Part shown: positions 56,106 through 64,000 of the stretch, piece after piece
How the letters are laid out: every line of letters begins with the position of its first letter
Position numbering within the stretch: position 1 is the stretch's first letter
Source: Paracidovorax avenae
Lineage (GTDB): Bacteria; Pseudomonadota; Gammaproteobacteria; Burkholderiales; Burkholderiaceae_C
Reading direction: 5' to 3'
DNA length: 64,000 bases
Assembly: GCF_040892545.1 (NCBI RefSeq)
Contig: NZ_CP156079.1
Span: forward strand, 4,809,501 to 4,873,500
Made by a program: the position numbers and the translations under genes
Notes under the pieces: model-generated
What the model saw: the letters and a program-made list of their open reading frames with translations, nothing else
Database searches by the model: none
What the model was told of the DNA's origin: nothing

Positions 56106-56129
56106 GGGACTGTCGACAGGCCCCGGGCG

Positions 56130-56789
56130 TCAGCGACCCGTGTCGAAGCGCTTGGCGTGCTCGACGGCATAGCGGATCAGCTCCGCCAGGCTGCCCAGTT
56201 CCAGCCGCCGGCGGATGTTCTGCCGGTGCGCCTCCACCGTGCGCACGCTCAGGCCGAGATCGCAGGCGATCTGCTTGCTGGACGCGCCGCGGCCCAGCGC
56301 CGCCAGGATCTCGCTCTCGCGCGGGGTGAGCAGCGGCTTCGGGGCCTGGTTGCGGAAGAGCCGCTGCGACACGGCCGGGCTGAGGAAGGTGCCGCCCGCG
56401 GCCACCGCCTCCAGCGCCGCGACCAGCTCGGACGCCGGCGCATCCTTGAGCACGTAGCCGCTGGCGCCCACCTGCAGGGCGCGCTGCACGTACTCGGGGT
56501 TGTCGTACATGCTGAGCATGAGCACCCGCGGGGCGCCGTCGCCGGCCAGCAGGCGGGCGGCGAAGTCCAGCCCGCTCACGTCCTTCATGCCCACGTCCAT
56601 GAGGACGATGCCGGGCGCCAGCCGCGCGATCAGCGGCTCCGCCTCGTCCGCGCCGGAGGCCTCGCCCACGATCGCCACCCACGGCAGGCTGCCCAGGCGC
56701 GCGCGCAGGCCGTCGCGCACCAGGGCATGGTCATCGACGAGAAAAAGGCGGACGGGGCGCTCCAGGGGAGCGATGGCGGGCGCGGTCAT
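56130..56789 (-). CDS. LuxR-type response regulator
   Basis: A 219-residue regulator. The receiver domain has LFLVDDHALVRDG, phosphoacceptor Asp65 (IVLMDVGMKDVSG), LMLSMYD and GYVLKDA. The C-terminal LuxR helix-turn-helix is LTPRESEILAALGRG followed by SSKQIACDLGLSVRTVEAHR. The ATG at 56789 overlaps the kinase stop by ATGA, so it is co-translated with the kinase gene. The pair is placed just upstream of cstA. Confidence 0.93.
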   Translation of the reverse strand: MTAPAIAPLERPVRLFLVDDHALVRDGLRARLGSLPWVAIVGEASGADEAEPLIARLAPGIVLMDVGMKDVSGLDFAARLLAGDGAPRVLMLSMYDNPEYVQRALQVGASGYVLKDAPASELVAALEAVAAGGTFLSPAVSQRLFRNQAPKPLLTPRESEILAALGRGASSKQIACDLGLSVRTVEAHRQNIRRRLELGSLAELIRYAVEHAKRFDTGR

Positions 56790-58222
56790 GCGGGCTCCAT
56801 CCTATCCGCGGGCACCTCGGCCACCACGCGCGTGCCGCCCGCGCCCGAACGCACCTGCAGGCGGCCGCCGATGGCCGCCATGCGCTCGTGCATATTGCGC
56901 AGGCCGATGCCGCGCCGCGGATCGTGCTGCAGCGCCGCGGGATCGAAGCCCCGCCCGTCGTCGCGCACCTCCAGCTGCACGCCGCCGCCCACGCATTCCA
57001 GCGTCACGTGCACCTGCCGCGCCTGCGCGTGCTTGCGCACGTTGGTGAGCGCCTCCTGGGCGACGCGGAACAGCGCGGTGGTGACGTCCTGCGGCAGCGG
57101 CCCCGGCGGCTGGGCCACGTCGGCGGCGGCCGCCACCGGGCCGTGTTCTCCGAAGGCGCGGGCCAGGTGCTCCAGCGCGGCGGGCAGGCCGAGGGTGTCC
57201 AGCAGCGCCGGGCGCAGCTCGTGCGACAGGCGCCGCACCTCGCCCAGGGCCTCGTTGAGGTGCTGCAGCGCGGTGCCGAGGGTGGCCGGCGCGGGGCGCT
57301 CGCGCTCGATCTCCTCCACCGCCGACTCGATGAGCAGCTTGGCGGAAACCAGGGTCTGGCTGGTGCCGTCGTGCAGTTCGCGCGCGAGGTGCCCGCGCTC
57401 CTCCTCCTGCGACTGCACCACGCGGCGCGCGAGCAGGCGGAGGCGGGCCTCCGACAGGCGGTGCTCGCTGAGGTTGAGCAGCAGCCCGCAGGCGCTGATC
57501 GCCGCGAAGCCCAGGGCGGCGAAACCCGCGATCCACCACATCGTGGTGCCCACGTTGGAGCCCACCTGGCGCTCCAGGCCGGCCTGCGTGGCCTCGATGT
57601 CGTCCAGGTACAGCCCCGTGCCGACCATCCAGTTCCAGTGCGGCAGGGCGATCACGTAGCCCAGCTTCGGCGCGAGCTGCCCCCCGAGGGAGGGCTTGGG
57701 CCAGGAATACTCCACGAAGCCGCCGCCGGCCTGCGCCTGCGCGATGAGCTGCTGGATGGTCGGCCGCCCCTGGGGGTCGCGCAGGTCCCACAGCATCCTG
57801 CCCACCAGTTCCGGCTGGCGCGAATGCATGAGGGAGCGGCCCTGCAGGTCATACACGAAGAAGTAGCCGTCGCTGCCGTAGTCCAGCGCGGCCAGGCGGC
57901 GCATGGCCTCCTCCCGCGCCTTCGGGTCGTCGCCGCCCGCCTCGTAGAGCGGCCGCACGGTGCTCACCGCCAGGTCCACGTAGCTGCGCAGCTCGCTGCG
58001 GCGCTGCTCCAGGTACGACTGCTCCACCAGGGCGCGCTCGCGCCGAGCGAGATCCTGTGCCTGGTGGCGCACCAGGGCCGTCACCAGCGCCAGGGTGACG
58101 AGCAGCGGCACCACCGCCAGCGCCACGATCTTCGTGCGCAGGCGGGCCGCAGGGTCCGCCGCGCCGGCCGCGGCCGCACCGTCCGGCGGGGCTCCACGAA
58201 ATACGTCCTTGCCTGTTCCCAT
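56786..58222 (-). CDS. Cache-domain sensor histidine kinase
   Basis: A 478-residue NarL-type kinase. Membrane helix about residues 30-52, a periplasmic single Cache domain (DGYFFVYDLQGRSLMHSRQP, GRPTIQQLI, then LGYVIALPHWNWMVGTGLYLDDI), second helix about 226-250, then HisKA_3 with His284 (LARELHDGTSQTLVSAKLL) and a HATPase domain (EALTNVRKHAQ, DDGRGFD). Cache domains of this type bind small carboxylates or amino acids. With cstA next door, a carboxylate such as pyruvate is a reasonable candidate ligand. The N-terminal 25 residues are Ala/Gly-rich and cytoplasmic. Confidence 0.92.
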   Translation of the reverse strand: MGTGKDVFRGAPPDGAAAAGAADPAARLRTKIVALAVVPLLVTLALVTALVRHQAQDLARRERALVEQSYLEQRRSELRSYVDLAVSTVRPLYEAGGDDPKAREEAMRRLAALDYGSDGYFFVYDLQGRSLMHSRQPELVGRMLWDLRDPQGRPTIQQLIAQAQAGGGFVEYSWPKPSLGGQLAPKLGYVIALPHWNWMVGTGLYLDDIEATQAGLERQVGSNVGTTMWWIAGFAALGFAAISACGLLLNLSEHRLSEARLRLLARRVVQSQEEERGHLARELHDGTSQTLVSAKLLIESAVEEIERERPAPATLGTALQHLNEALGEVRRLSHELRPALLDTLGLPAALEHLARAFGEHGPVAAAADVAQPPGPLPQDVTTALFRVAQEALTNVRKHAQARQVHVTLECVGGGVQLEVRDDGRGFDPAALQHDPRRGIGLRNMHERMAAIGGRLQVRSGAGGTRVVAEVPADRMEPA

Positions 58223-58252
58223 GCGCCTTCCATCCGTCCCGGAAATGCGTTC

Positions 58253-58270
58253 CCGCCGTAAAATCGGCGG
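58253..58270. promoter_or_regulatory. inverted repeat with TAAAAT loop between kinase and ttcA
   Basis: CCGCCG (58253-58258) and CGGCGG (58265-58270) flank TAAAAT, a plausible -10 element, in the 165-base divergent gap. It may be the promoter of ttcA, 120 bases downstream, or simply a hairpin. The gap also contains a run of nine G residues around 58321-58329. Confidence 0.3.
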
Positions 58271-58387
58271 TCACCCGCCCCTTGAACGGGCGCCGCCGCA
58301 CGGCTGCGCCGCGCGGCAAGCGGGGGGGGCGCCGCGCAGCCGCGCCGTGCCCCTTCCTGCTTCCGCGACCCGATTGTCTCCCCTCCC

Positions 58388-59320
58388 ATGACCGCCCTGC
58401 CCCAAGACACCGACTGGACCGCCGACGCCTCCCGCCCCGCGCAGGCCCGGATCGAACGCGAGGCGCACAAGCTCGAGAAGCGCCTGTGCCGCGAGGTGGG
58501 CCGCGCCATCGTCGATTACCGCATGATCGAGGAGGGCGACAAGGTCATGGTGTGCATGTCCGGCGGCAAGGACAGCTACACCCTGCTGGACATCCTCGTC
58601 AAGCTGCAAAAACGCGCGCCCATCCACTTCGACCTGGTCGCCGTGAACCTCGACCAGAAGCAGCCGGGCTTCCCGGAGCACATCCTGCCCGAGTACCTGG
58701 CCACCACCGGCGTGCCCTTCCACATCGAGAACCAGGACACCTACAGCATCGTCAAGCGGGTGGTGCCCGAGGGCAAGACCACCTGCGGCCTGTGCAGCCG
58801 GCTGCGCCGCGGCATCCTTTACCGCGTGGCCGACGAGCTGGGCTGCACCAAGATCGCGCTGGGCCACCACCGCGACGACATCCTGCAGACGCTGCTGCTC
58901 AACATGTTCTTCGGCGGCAAGATGAAGGCCATGCCCCCGAAGCTGGTCAGCGACGACGGCCGCCACGTGGTGATCCGCCCGCTGGCCTACGTGACCGAGA
59001 AGGACACCACCCGCTGGGCGCAGCAGCAGCAGTTCCCGATCATCCCGTGCAACCTCTGCGGCAGCCAGGAGAACCTGCAGCGCAAGCAGGTCGGCGAGAT
59101 GCTGCGCGACTGGGACAAGCGCTTCCCCGGCCGCGTGGACAACATGTTCAACGCCCTGCAGAACATCGTGCCCTCCCACCTGCTGGACGGAACGCTGCAC
59201 GACTTCCAGCATCTGAAGGCCACGGGCGTTCCGAGCGACGACGGCGACAAGGCCTTCGACGCGGAGGAATTCCCCCCGGCGCCCGCCCTGCCGGGCCTGC
59301 AGGTGGTGCAGATTTCCTGA
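58388..59320 (+). CDS. ttcA: tRNA 2-thiocytidine(32) biosynthesis protein TtcA
   Basis: A 310-residue ATP-dependent thiolase for C32 of tRNA, carrying an iron-sulfur cluster. PP-loop [13 protein letters not shown], cysteines in [23 protein letters not shown] and [12 protein letters not shown] are all visible. The start follows GATTGTCTCCCCTCCC. The upstream gene on the same strand (folB) is 4.8 kb away because the cstA and kinase block lies between them. Confidence 0.95.
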   Translation: MTALPQDTDWTADASRPAQARIEREAHKLEKRLCREVGRAIVDYRMIEEGDKVMVCMSGGKDSYTLLDILVKLQKRAPIHFDLVAVNLDQKQPGFPEHILPEYLATTGVPFHIENQDTYSIVKRVVPEGKTTCGLCSRLRRGILYRVADELGCTKIALGHHRDDILQTLLLNMFFGGKMKAMPPKLVSDDGRHVVIRPLAYVTEKDTTRWAQQQQFPIIPCNLCGSQENLQRKQVGEMLRDWDKRFPGRVDNMFNALQNIVPSHLLDGTLHDFQHLKATGVPSDDGDKAFDAEEFPPAPALPGLQVVQIS

Positions 59321-59386
59321 CACGCCGCGGCCCTCCGAGCGACCCGTGAAGCCTTCCCCTTCGTACCGGATTCCAGGAGACCGCCC

Positions 59387-60115
59387 ATGAATGCCGCCAC
59401 CGCCGGACTGCCCCGGCTTTTCCGCTGCCTCTGGCTGCTGCTGGCCACCGCCGTGCTGGCCGGCTGCGCCAGCACCCGCACGGTGGACAGCACCGTGTCC
59501 ACCTACTCCACCCTGCCCGGGCTGCCCTCCCCGCCCACCTACCGGCTCGAGCGCCTGCCTTCGCAGCAGGCGCAGGCCGCGCAGTTCGCACCCATCGAGG
59601 CGCTGGCCCAGCAGTCGCTCGCACGCGTGGGCCTGCAGCGCGACGACGCCAACGCCCGGCTGGTGCTGCAGATCGGCGCCAGCGCCAGCACCACCTGGCC
59701 CGCCTCCTGGCCCTACTACGGACCCGCCTACCCCGGCTGGGGCTGGGGGGTGGGCTGGGGCGGCCGCGGCGGATGGGGCTGGGGCATGGGCTCCGGCTGG
59801 ATGATGGACCGCCCGCCCACGCTCTACCGCCGCGAGGCCAGCCTGGTGCTGCGCGACGCGGCCACGCAGAAGATCGTCTATGAAACCTCTGCCATCTATG
59901 AGGATGTCTGGGTGAACGATCCGGCCATCTTCGGCATCCTGTTCGACGCCGCACTCACCGGATTCCCGGCACCGCCCGCCGGGCCGCGCCAGGTGCGCAC
60001 CACGTTCGCCCCGGCCGGCCAGGGGCCTGTCCCCGCCCCCGCCACCTCCGCCGCGCCCTCCGCACCCGCCACGCCGGGGGTGGTCGTGCCCCCCGATCCG
60101 GGCCGCGCCCCCTGA
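59387..60115 (+). CDS. DUF4136 domain lipoprotein
   Basis: A 242-residue lipoprotein with a signal peptide and lipobox LAGC (near residue 26). A DUF4136 domain follows: PPTYRLERLPSQQAQAAQF, LARVGLQRDDANARLVLQIG, a Gly/Trp-rich loop, TLYRREASLVLRDAATQKIVYETSAIYED, and a Pro/Ala-rich C terminus. It is probably anchored in the outer or inner membrane. Function is unknown. It follows ttcA by 66 bases. Confidence 0.85.
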   Translation: MNAATAGLPRLFRCLWLLLATAVLAGCASTRTVDSTVSTYSTLPGLPSPPTYRLERLPSQQAQAAQFAPIEALAQQSLARVGLQRDDANARLVLQIGASASTTWPASWPYYGPAYPGWGWGVGWGGRGGWGWGMGSGWMMDRPPTLYRREASLVLRDAATQKIVYETSAIYEDVWVNDPAIFGILFDAALTGFPAPPAGPRQVRTTFAPAGQGPVPAPATSAAPSAPATPGVVVPPDPGRAP

Positions 60116-60122
60116 CCGCCGC

Positions 60123-60764
60123 ATGCAGCAAGCCACCCGCATCATCGCCATCCGCCACGGGGAAACCGCCTGGAACGTGGACACGCGCATCCAGGGCCAC
60201 CTCGACATTCCCCTGAACGACACCGGGCTCTGGCAGGCCCGGCAGCTGGGCCGTGCCCTCGCGGACGAGCCCGTGGCCGCGATCTACGCCAGCGACCTGC
60301 GGCGCGCCCATGCCACGGCCCAGGCCGTGGCAGACGCCACGGGCGCGCCCCTGGCCACCGACGTGCGGCTGCGAGAGCGCGCATTCGGCCTCATGGAGGG
60401 ACGCACCTTCCGCGAGATCGAGGCCGAACTGCCCGAACAGGCCCGCCGCTGGCGGCAGCGCGACCCGGATTTCGAGCCCGAAGGCGGCGAATCGCTGCTC
60501 GCCTTCCGCGAGCGCATCACCGCGGCCACCCATGCACTCGCCCGCCGGCACCCGGGTGAACTGATCGCGCTCGTGGCACACGGCGGCGTGATGGACGTGC
60601 TCTACCGCGCCGCCACCGGCCAGGAACTGCAGGCGCCGCGCACCTGGCTCCTGGCCAACGCCGCCATCAACCGCCTGCTCTGGACCGAAGACGGGCTCAC
60701 CCTGGTGGGCTGGGCCGACACGCAACACCTCGAGGATGCCGCCCGCGATGAAAACCATGCCTGA
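60123..60764 (+). CDS. histidine phosphatase superfamily protein
   Basis: A 213-residue phosphoglycerate-mutase-like phosphatase. Catalytic motifs: RHGETAWNVDTRIQGHLDIPLND, the Arg of YASDLRRAHATAQ, Glu in RERAFGLMEG, and VAHGGVMDVLYRAA with the second His. It is about the size of the cofactor-independent GpmB/CobC type, but the substrate is not readable. It starts seven bases after the DUF4136 gene stop, and its end overlaps the next gene. Confidence 0.9.
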   Translation: MQQATRIIAIRHGETAWNVDTRIQGHLDIPLNDTGLWQARQLGRALADEPVAAIYASDLRRAHATAQAVADATGAPLATDVRLRERAFGLMEGRTFREIEAELPEQARRWRQRDPDFEPEGGESLLAFRERITAATHALARRHPGELIALVAHGGVMDVLYRAATGQELQAPRTWLLANAAINRLLWTEDGLTLVGWADTQHLEDAARDENHA

Positions 60765-61929
60765 TCCCGCCACGGCGCTGCTCGCCACCATCGGCCAGCG
60801 GGTGGACCTGATCGACACCCCCGCCGCGGTCGTGGACCTCGACGCCATGGAGCGCAACATCCAGCGCATGGCCGATTTCGCTCGCAAGCACCAGGTGCGC
60901 TGGCGCCCGCACGCGAAGATGCACAAGTGCGCCGAACTGGCGCTGCGCCTGCAGCAGGCCGGGGCCGGCGGCGCCTGCGTGCAGAAGGTGTCCGAAGCCG
61001 AGGCACTCGCCGCCGGGGGCGTGACGGACATCTACATCAGCAATGAAGTGATCGCGCCGGCCAAGCTGCAGCGCGTGGCGCGCCTGGCCCGGCAGCTCGC
61101 CGGCCTGGGCGGGCGCCTCGCCATCGCCGTGGACAGCCTGGAGGGCATCGCCCGCCTGGCCGAGGCCATGGACGCTGCCGGCCCGGACGGCGCCGGCATC
61201 GACGTGTTCGTGGAGATCGACGTGGGCCAGGGCCGCTGCGGCGTGCCACCGGGCGAGGCGGCGGTGCCGCTCGCGCAGGCGGTCGCCCGCCATGCCCGGC
61301 TGCGCTTCGCCGGCCTGCACGCCTACCACGGCCGGGCCCAGCACCTGCGCGGCGCGGCCGAACGGCGCGATGCCATCGCCGCCGCGGTGGAGGCCGCCCG
61401 CGCCACGCGCGATGCCATCCAGGCGGCGGGCCTGCCCGTCCCCCTCGTCACCGGCGCGGGCACGGGCACCCTGGTGCACGAGGCCGCGAGCGGCGTGTAC
61501 GGCGAACTGCAGGCCGGCTCCTTCCTGTTCATGGACGCGGACTACGCGGCCAATGAACGCGAGCCCGCGCAGCCGGCCTTCGAGCATGCGCTGTTCATCA
61601 AGACCCAGGTCATCTCCAGCCGCGATACGCATGCCGTCTGCGATGCGGGCCACAAGAGCCATGCCATCGACTCCGGCCTGCCGCAGGTCGCCTTCCTGCC
61701 GCCCGAACGCGCGCTGCGCTACGCCAACGGTGGCGACGAGCACGGCCTGCTGTTCGCGGATGGGGAGCGGGCCCGTCTGCCCGCCATCGGCCGCATGCTC
61801 TGGCTCGTGCCCGGCCACTGCGACCCGACGGTGAACCTGCACGGCCACCTCATCGGCGTGCGCGGCGGGCTCGCGCACGGCGTGGTCGAGCGCATCCTGC
61901 GCGTGGACGCACGCGGCGCGGTGACCTGA
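60748..61929 (+). CDS. D-threonine aldolase-like PLP enzyme
   Basis: A 393-residue alanine-racemase-fold enzyme (DSD1/D-threonine aldolase family). PLP lysine Lys57 is in RWRPHAKMHKC. QKVSEAEALAAGGVTDIYISNE, DVFVEIDVGQGRCGV, GTGTLVHEAASGVYGELQAG and metal-binding His357/Asp359 (PGHCDPTVNLHGHLIGV) match low-specificity D-threonine aldolase, which splits D-threonine to glycine and acetaldehyde and needs Mn2+. D-3-hydroxyaspartate dehydratase is a relative and remains possible. The ATG at 60748 overlaps the phosphatase end; 60736 and 60757 are alternatives. Confidence 0.85.
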   Translation: MKTMPDPATALLATIGQRVDLIDTPAAVVDLDAMERNIQRMADFARKHQVRWRPHAKMHKCAELALRLQQAGAGGACVQKVSEAEALAAGGVTDIYISNEVIAPAKLQRVARLARQLAGLGGRLAIAVDSLEGIARLAEAMDAAGPDGAGIDVFVEIDVGQGRCGVPPGEAAVPLAQAVARHARLRFAGLHAYHGRAQHLRGAAERRDAIAAAVEAARATRDAIQAAGLPVPLVTGAGTGTLVHEAASGVYGELQAGSFLFMDADYAANEREPAQPAFEHALFIKTQVISSRDTHAVCDAGHKSHAIDSGLPQVAFLPPERALRYANGGDEHGLLFADGERARLPAIGRMLWLVPGHCDPTVNLHGHLIGVRGGLAHGVVERILRVDARGAVT

Positions 61930-61936
61930 AGCACCC

Positions 61937-62551
61937 TCAATCGGGCCGGGGCGGGAACAGCCCCTGCACGCAGATGATGAAGGCCACCGTCAGCGAAGGC
62001 TGGAGGGTGCCCATCGTCCCGGACGCCGCCACCGGCAAGGCCAGGGGCTGCTGCGCGCCCACCGGGACGACGGACACAGGGGCGTCGAACGGCTTGAGGT
62101 TGGCATTCGGGGCATCGCTCGTCCATTCCTTGACGTCGAAGTTGCCCCCCTTGCCCTTGCTCTGCACGGACCCGGGACCGGGCGTTTCGGTCACGTTGGC
62201 CAGTGTCGGCGCGCTGTTCGCGGGAATGCCCAGGGATGCGTTGCCACCCACCGGAGGCAGCTGGCTGGCGGAGATCATTCCAGTCGCCGCTCCGGTGAGC
62301 ACCACGGGATGCGACGCGGCCCCTGTCGGGCCGGGCGGCTGGTCGGCCGTCTGCAGGCCCATGGGTACGCGGTTGCGCAGGTCGGGCAGCTGGAAGGTGG
62401 TGCGCCCGTCGCCGCCGAAGCGGTTGCCCAGGATCGCGAACAGCGCGGGGTTCTGCGTGATGTTCAGGACCGACCCGTCGCACAGCGCCCAGCCGCGCGG
62501 CACGAAGGCCGCCGTCCACAGCAGGACGGTGCCGATGTAACTCTCATCCAT
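61937..62551 (-). CDS. tail-collar / microcystin-dependent-protein-like protein 1
   Basis: A 204-residue protein starting MDESYIGTVLLWTAAFVPRG, with the N-terminal tail-collar motif WALCDGSVLNITQNPALFAILG (about residues 22-43), then RTTFQLPDLRNRVPMG. The C-terminal half is beta-rich and Ala/Gly/Val-rich with a final FIICVQGLFPPRPD. The phage Tail_Collar/MdpB family occurs singly and in tandem in free-living bacteria. The function there is unknown. It is the last of three collinear copies. Confidence 0.85.
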   Translation of the reverse strand: MDESYIGTVLLWTAAFVPRGWALCDGSVLNITQNPALFAILGNRFGGDGRTTFQLPDLRNRVPMGLQTADQPPGPTGAASHPVVLTGAATGMISASQLPPVGGNASLGIPANSAPTLANVTETPGPGSVQSKGKGGNFDVKEWTSDAPNANLKPFDAPVSVVPVGAQQPLALPVAASGTMGTLQPSLTVAFIICVQGLFPPRPD

Positions 62552-62605
62552 GATTTCCCTCTTTCCTCAAGATGTCTGGAACGGTCCGCGGGCATGGCGG
62601 ACGGA

Positions 62606-63217
62606 TCAGGGCCGGTCGGGGTAGAGCCCCAGCAGGCAGATGATGAAGTTCAGCGTCAGCGATGGCTGGAGGGTGCTCACCTGGCCCGACAGCGACACCG
62701 GCAGCGACAGGGGCTGCTGCGCGGAACCCGCGCTGATGGTGACGGGTGCGTCGAAGGGCTTGAGGTTGGTGTTGGCGGCATCGCTCGTGTAGATCTTCGC
62801 GCCGAAGTTGCCCGCCGTTCCCTTGGCCAGCACGCCGGTGGGGCCCGGGACGTCGGTGAGGTTCGCCGCGACCGGCGCGTTGTTCACGGGGATCGATACG
62901 GATGCCTTGCCGCTCATCGGGGGCAGCTGGTTGGCGACGATCATGCCGGTGGCGGCACCGGTCACGGTCAGGGCCTGCGACGCTGCGCCCGTGGCGCCGG
63001 GCATCTGCGAGGCCGCCTGAAGCCCCATGGGCACCCGGTTGCGCAGGTCGGGGAGATTGAAGGTGGTGCGCGCATCGCCGCCGTAGCGCACGCCGATGAG
63101 CGAGTACAGCGCCTGGTAGTCCATGATCTTCAGCTGCGTTCCGTCGCACAGCGCCCAGTTCCTCGGCACCCAGCTGCCGGCCCACAGCACGATCGTGCCG
63201 ATATACGCTTCATCCAT
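62606..63217 (-). CDS. tail-collar / microcystin-dependent-protein-like protein 2
   Basis: A 203-residue paralogue starting MDEAYIGTIVLWAGSWVPRN, with WALCDGTQLKIMDYQALYSLIG and RTTFNLPDLRNRVPMG. The C terminus NFIICLLGLYPDRP keeps the family ending. It is separated by 54 bases from copy 1 and 163 bases from copy 3. The ATG at 63217 is preferred; the ATG at 63229 lies four codons upstream. Confidence 0.85.
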   Translation of the reverse strand: MDEAYIGTIVLWAGSWVPRNWALCDGTQLKIMDYQALYSLIGVRYGGDARTTFNLPDLRNRVPMGLQAASQMPGATGAASQALTVTGAATGMIVANQLPPMSGKASVSIPVNNAPVAANLTDVPGPTGVLAKGTAGNFGAKIYTSDAANTNLKPFDAPVTISAGSAQQPLSLPVSLSGQVSTLQPSLTLNFIICLLGLYPDRP

Positions 63218-63380
63218 GGTTTCCCTCACTTTCGGTTGGTGACTGCTTTGAATGGACCCGCGCGCATGGCGCGGGACGCACCGCTCCGCAGCCCCGCGCA
63301 GGAGGCTGAGAGCTGGCGAATGGTCGCGATGGAACGCACCGCCGCTTCCAGCCGGGCTGGAAAGCCGCGGACGCGGCCCC

Positions 63381-63995
63381 TCAGTTGCGCGAGGGGTAGA
63401 TGCCTTCGGTGGCGATGATGAAGTTCAGCGTGATGCCGGGCTGCAGCGTGCTCACCGTGACGGGGATGCTCACGGGTACCGCGGGCGTGCCGGACGCCTG
63501 CGCCGTGAGCACGGGCAGGTCCACGTCGAAGGGCTTGAGCGTGGTATCGGCGGCCGTGGCGCCGTAGATCTTCGTGGGGAAGTTGCCGGCGGTGCCCTTG
63601 CCGAGCACGAGGCCGCTGGCCGGTGCGGCGGTGTCCGCGGCCGCGCCGGCATTCGCCGGAATGGCGACGCTCAGCTTGCCGCTGCCGGCGGCGGTCACCG
63701 CATGGGTGTGGGGCGGCAGCTGGCTCGCCGCGAGCGTGACACTGGCGGTGGTGGAGGCCGTGGCCGCACCGCTGGTGATGGCCACGTTCGTCGCGTTCTG
63801 CGAGCCCACGGGCACCCGGTTGCGCAGGTCCGGCAGAGCGAAGGTGCTCACCCCGTTGCCGCCGTAGGACGTGCCTATCAGCGAGAAAAGCGCCGCATTC
63901 TGCTGGATGTTCAGCAGGGTGCCATCGCAGATGGCCCAGCCGCGCGGAATCCACGGCGTAGCCCACAGAATGATCTGTCCAAGGATCGGATCCAT
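63381..63995 (-). CDS. tail-collar / microcystin-dependent-protein-like protein 3
   Basis: A 204-residue paralogue starting MDPILGQIILWATPWIPRGW, with AICDGTLLNIQQNAALFSLIG, VSTFALPDLRNRVPVG and a LPPHTHAVTAAG segment (about residue 91), which the other two copies lack. The end is NFIIATEGIYPSRN. It heads the tandem set. Its promoter lies at or beyond the right edge of the window. Confidence 0.85.
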   Translation of the reverse strand: MDPILGQIILWATPWIPRGWAICDGTLLNIQQNAALFSLIGTSYGGNGVSTFALPDLRNRVPVGSQNATNVAITSGAATASTTASVTLAASQLPPHTHAVTAAGSGKLSVAIPANAGAAADTAAPASGLVLGKGTAGNFPTKIYGATAADTTLKPFDVDLPVLTAQASGTPAVPVSIPVTVSTLQPGITLNFIIATEGIYPSRN

Positions 63996-64000
63996 CGTAA

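Noticed and set aside
61937..63995. Prophage remnant
   Set aside because: Only collar-like proteins are seen; no integrase, terminase, capsid or tail sheath gene, and neighbours are ordinary chromosomal genes.

Overview
The window is GC-rich, densely packed chromosomal DNA with short intergenic gaps and many ATGA or GTGA start-stop overlaps. Protein families and gene order (Bug-type solute receptor, phenylalanine 4-hydroxylase, dgdA/dgdR, an otsB-GH15-otsA cluster, cstA with a two-component system, a short CCCCCTGGG...CCCAGGGGG intergenic repeat) point to a betaproteobacterium of the Comamonadaceae, most like Acidovorax/Paracidovorax. That placement is inference from content. I saw no rRNA, tRNA, CRISPR array, transposase or integrase.

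Left part (1-12.6 kb). An Lrp/AsnC regulator is followed by a secreted family-I lipase with its foldase, then an aromatic amino acid block: hpd (4-hydroxyphenylpyruvate dioxygenase), a Bug receptor and phhA (phenylalanine 4-monooxygenase). Next comes a NarL-type two-component system whose kinase is divergent from its regulator. It is followed by a secreted protein, a stress-protein-like membrane protein, a long helical exported protein and a lipoprotein. A motif GTGAC-N4-GGCAC lies at the kinase start and upstream of two of these genes, which suggests one small regulon.

12.6-31.3 kb. An alpha/beta hydrolase, fadD, a complete ribose operon rbsBACRKD with a LacI/PurR-like operator, a metallo-beta-lactamase-fold hydrolase, soluble lytic transglycosylase slt, 5-formyl-THF cyclo-ligase, a 7TMR-DISM diguanylate cyclase, a glutathione S-transferase, cca and trxC.

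31.3-44.7 kb. Trehalose synthesis otsB-GH15-otsA, a Cro/C1-type regulator, a ROK sugar kinase, an amino-acid binding protein, the divergent dgdR/dgdA pair (2,2-dialkylglycine decarboxylase) and a taurine/sulfonate-like operon (TauD-type dioxygenase, binding protein, ATPase, permease). The sulfonate-like operon carries an unusual chain of hairpins between its first two genes.

44.7-64 kb. A lone ricin-type lectin behind a 376-base non-coding stretch; a 2-aminoethylphosphonate-type ABC transporter with its DeoR regulator and a divergent inositol-monophosphatase-family gene; a MidA-like methyltransferase; a pteridine-reductase-like SDR and folB; ybdD-cstA; a Cache-domain two-component system; ttcA; a DUF4136 lipoprotein; a histidine phosphatase; a D-threonine-aldolase-like enzyme; and three tandem tail-collar (microcystin-dependent-protein-like) genes at the right edge.

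Most genes are ordinary housekeeping or accessory metabolism. The best leads for something new are the GTGAC-N4-GGCAC regulon, the tandem collar proteins, the lectin and the TAGGGTT-type motif shared by the cstA promoter and the left edge. Exact start codons are inferred from ribosome-binding sites, signal peptides and overlaps.
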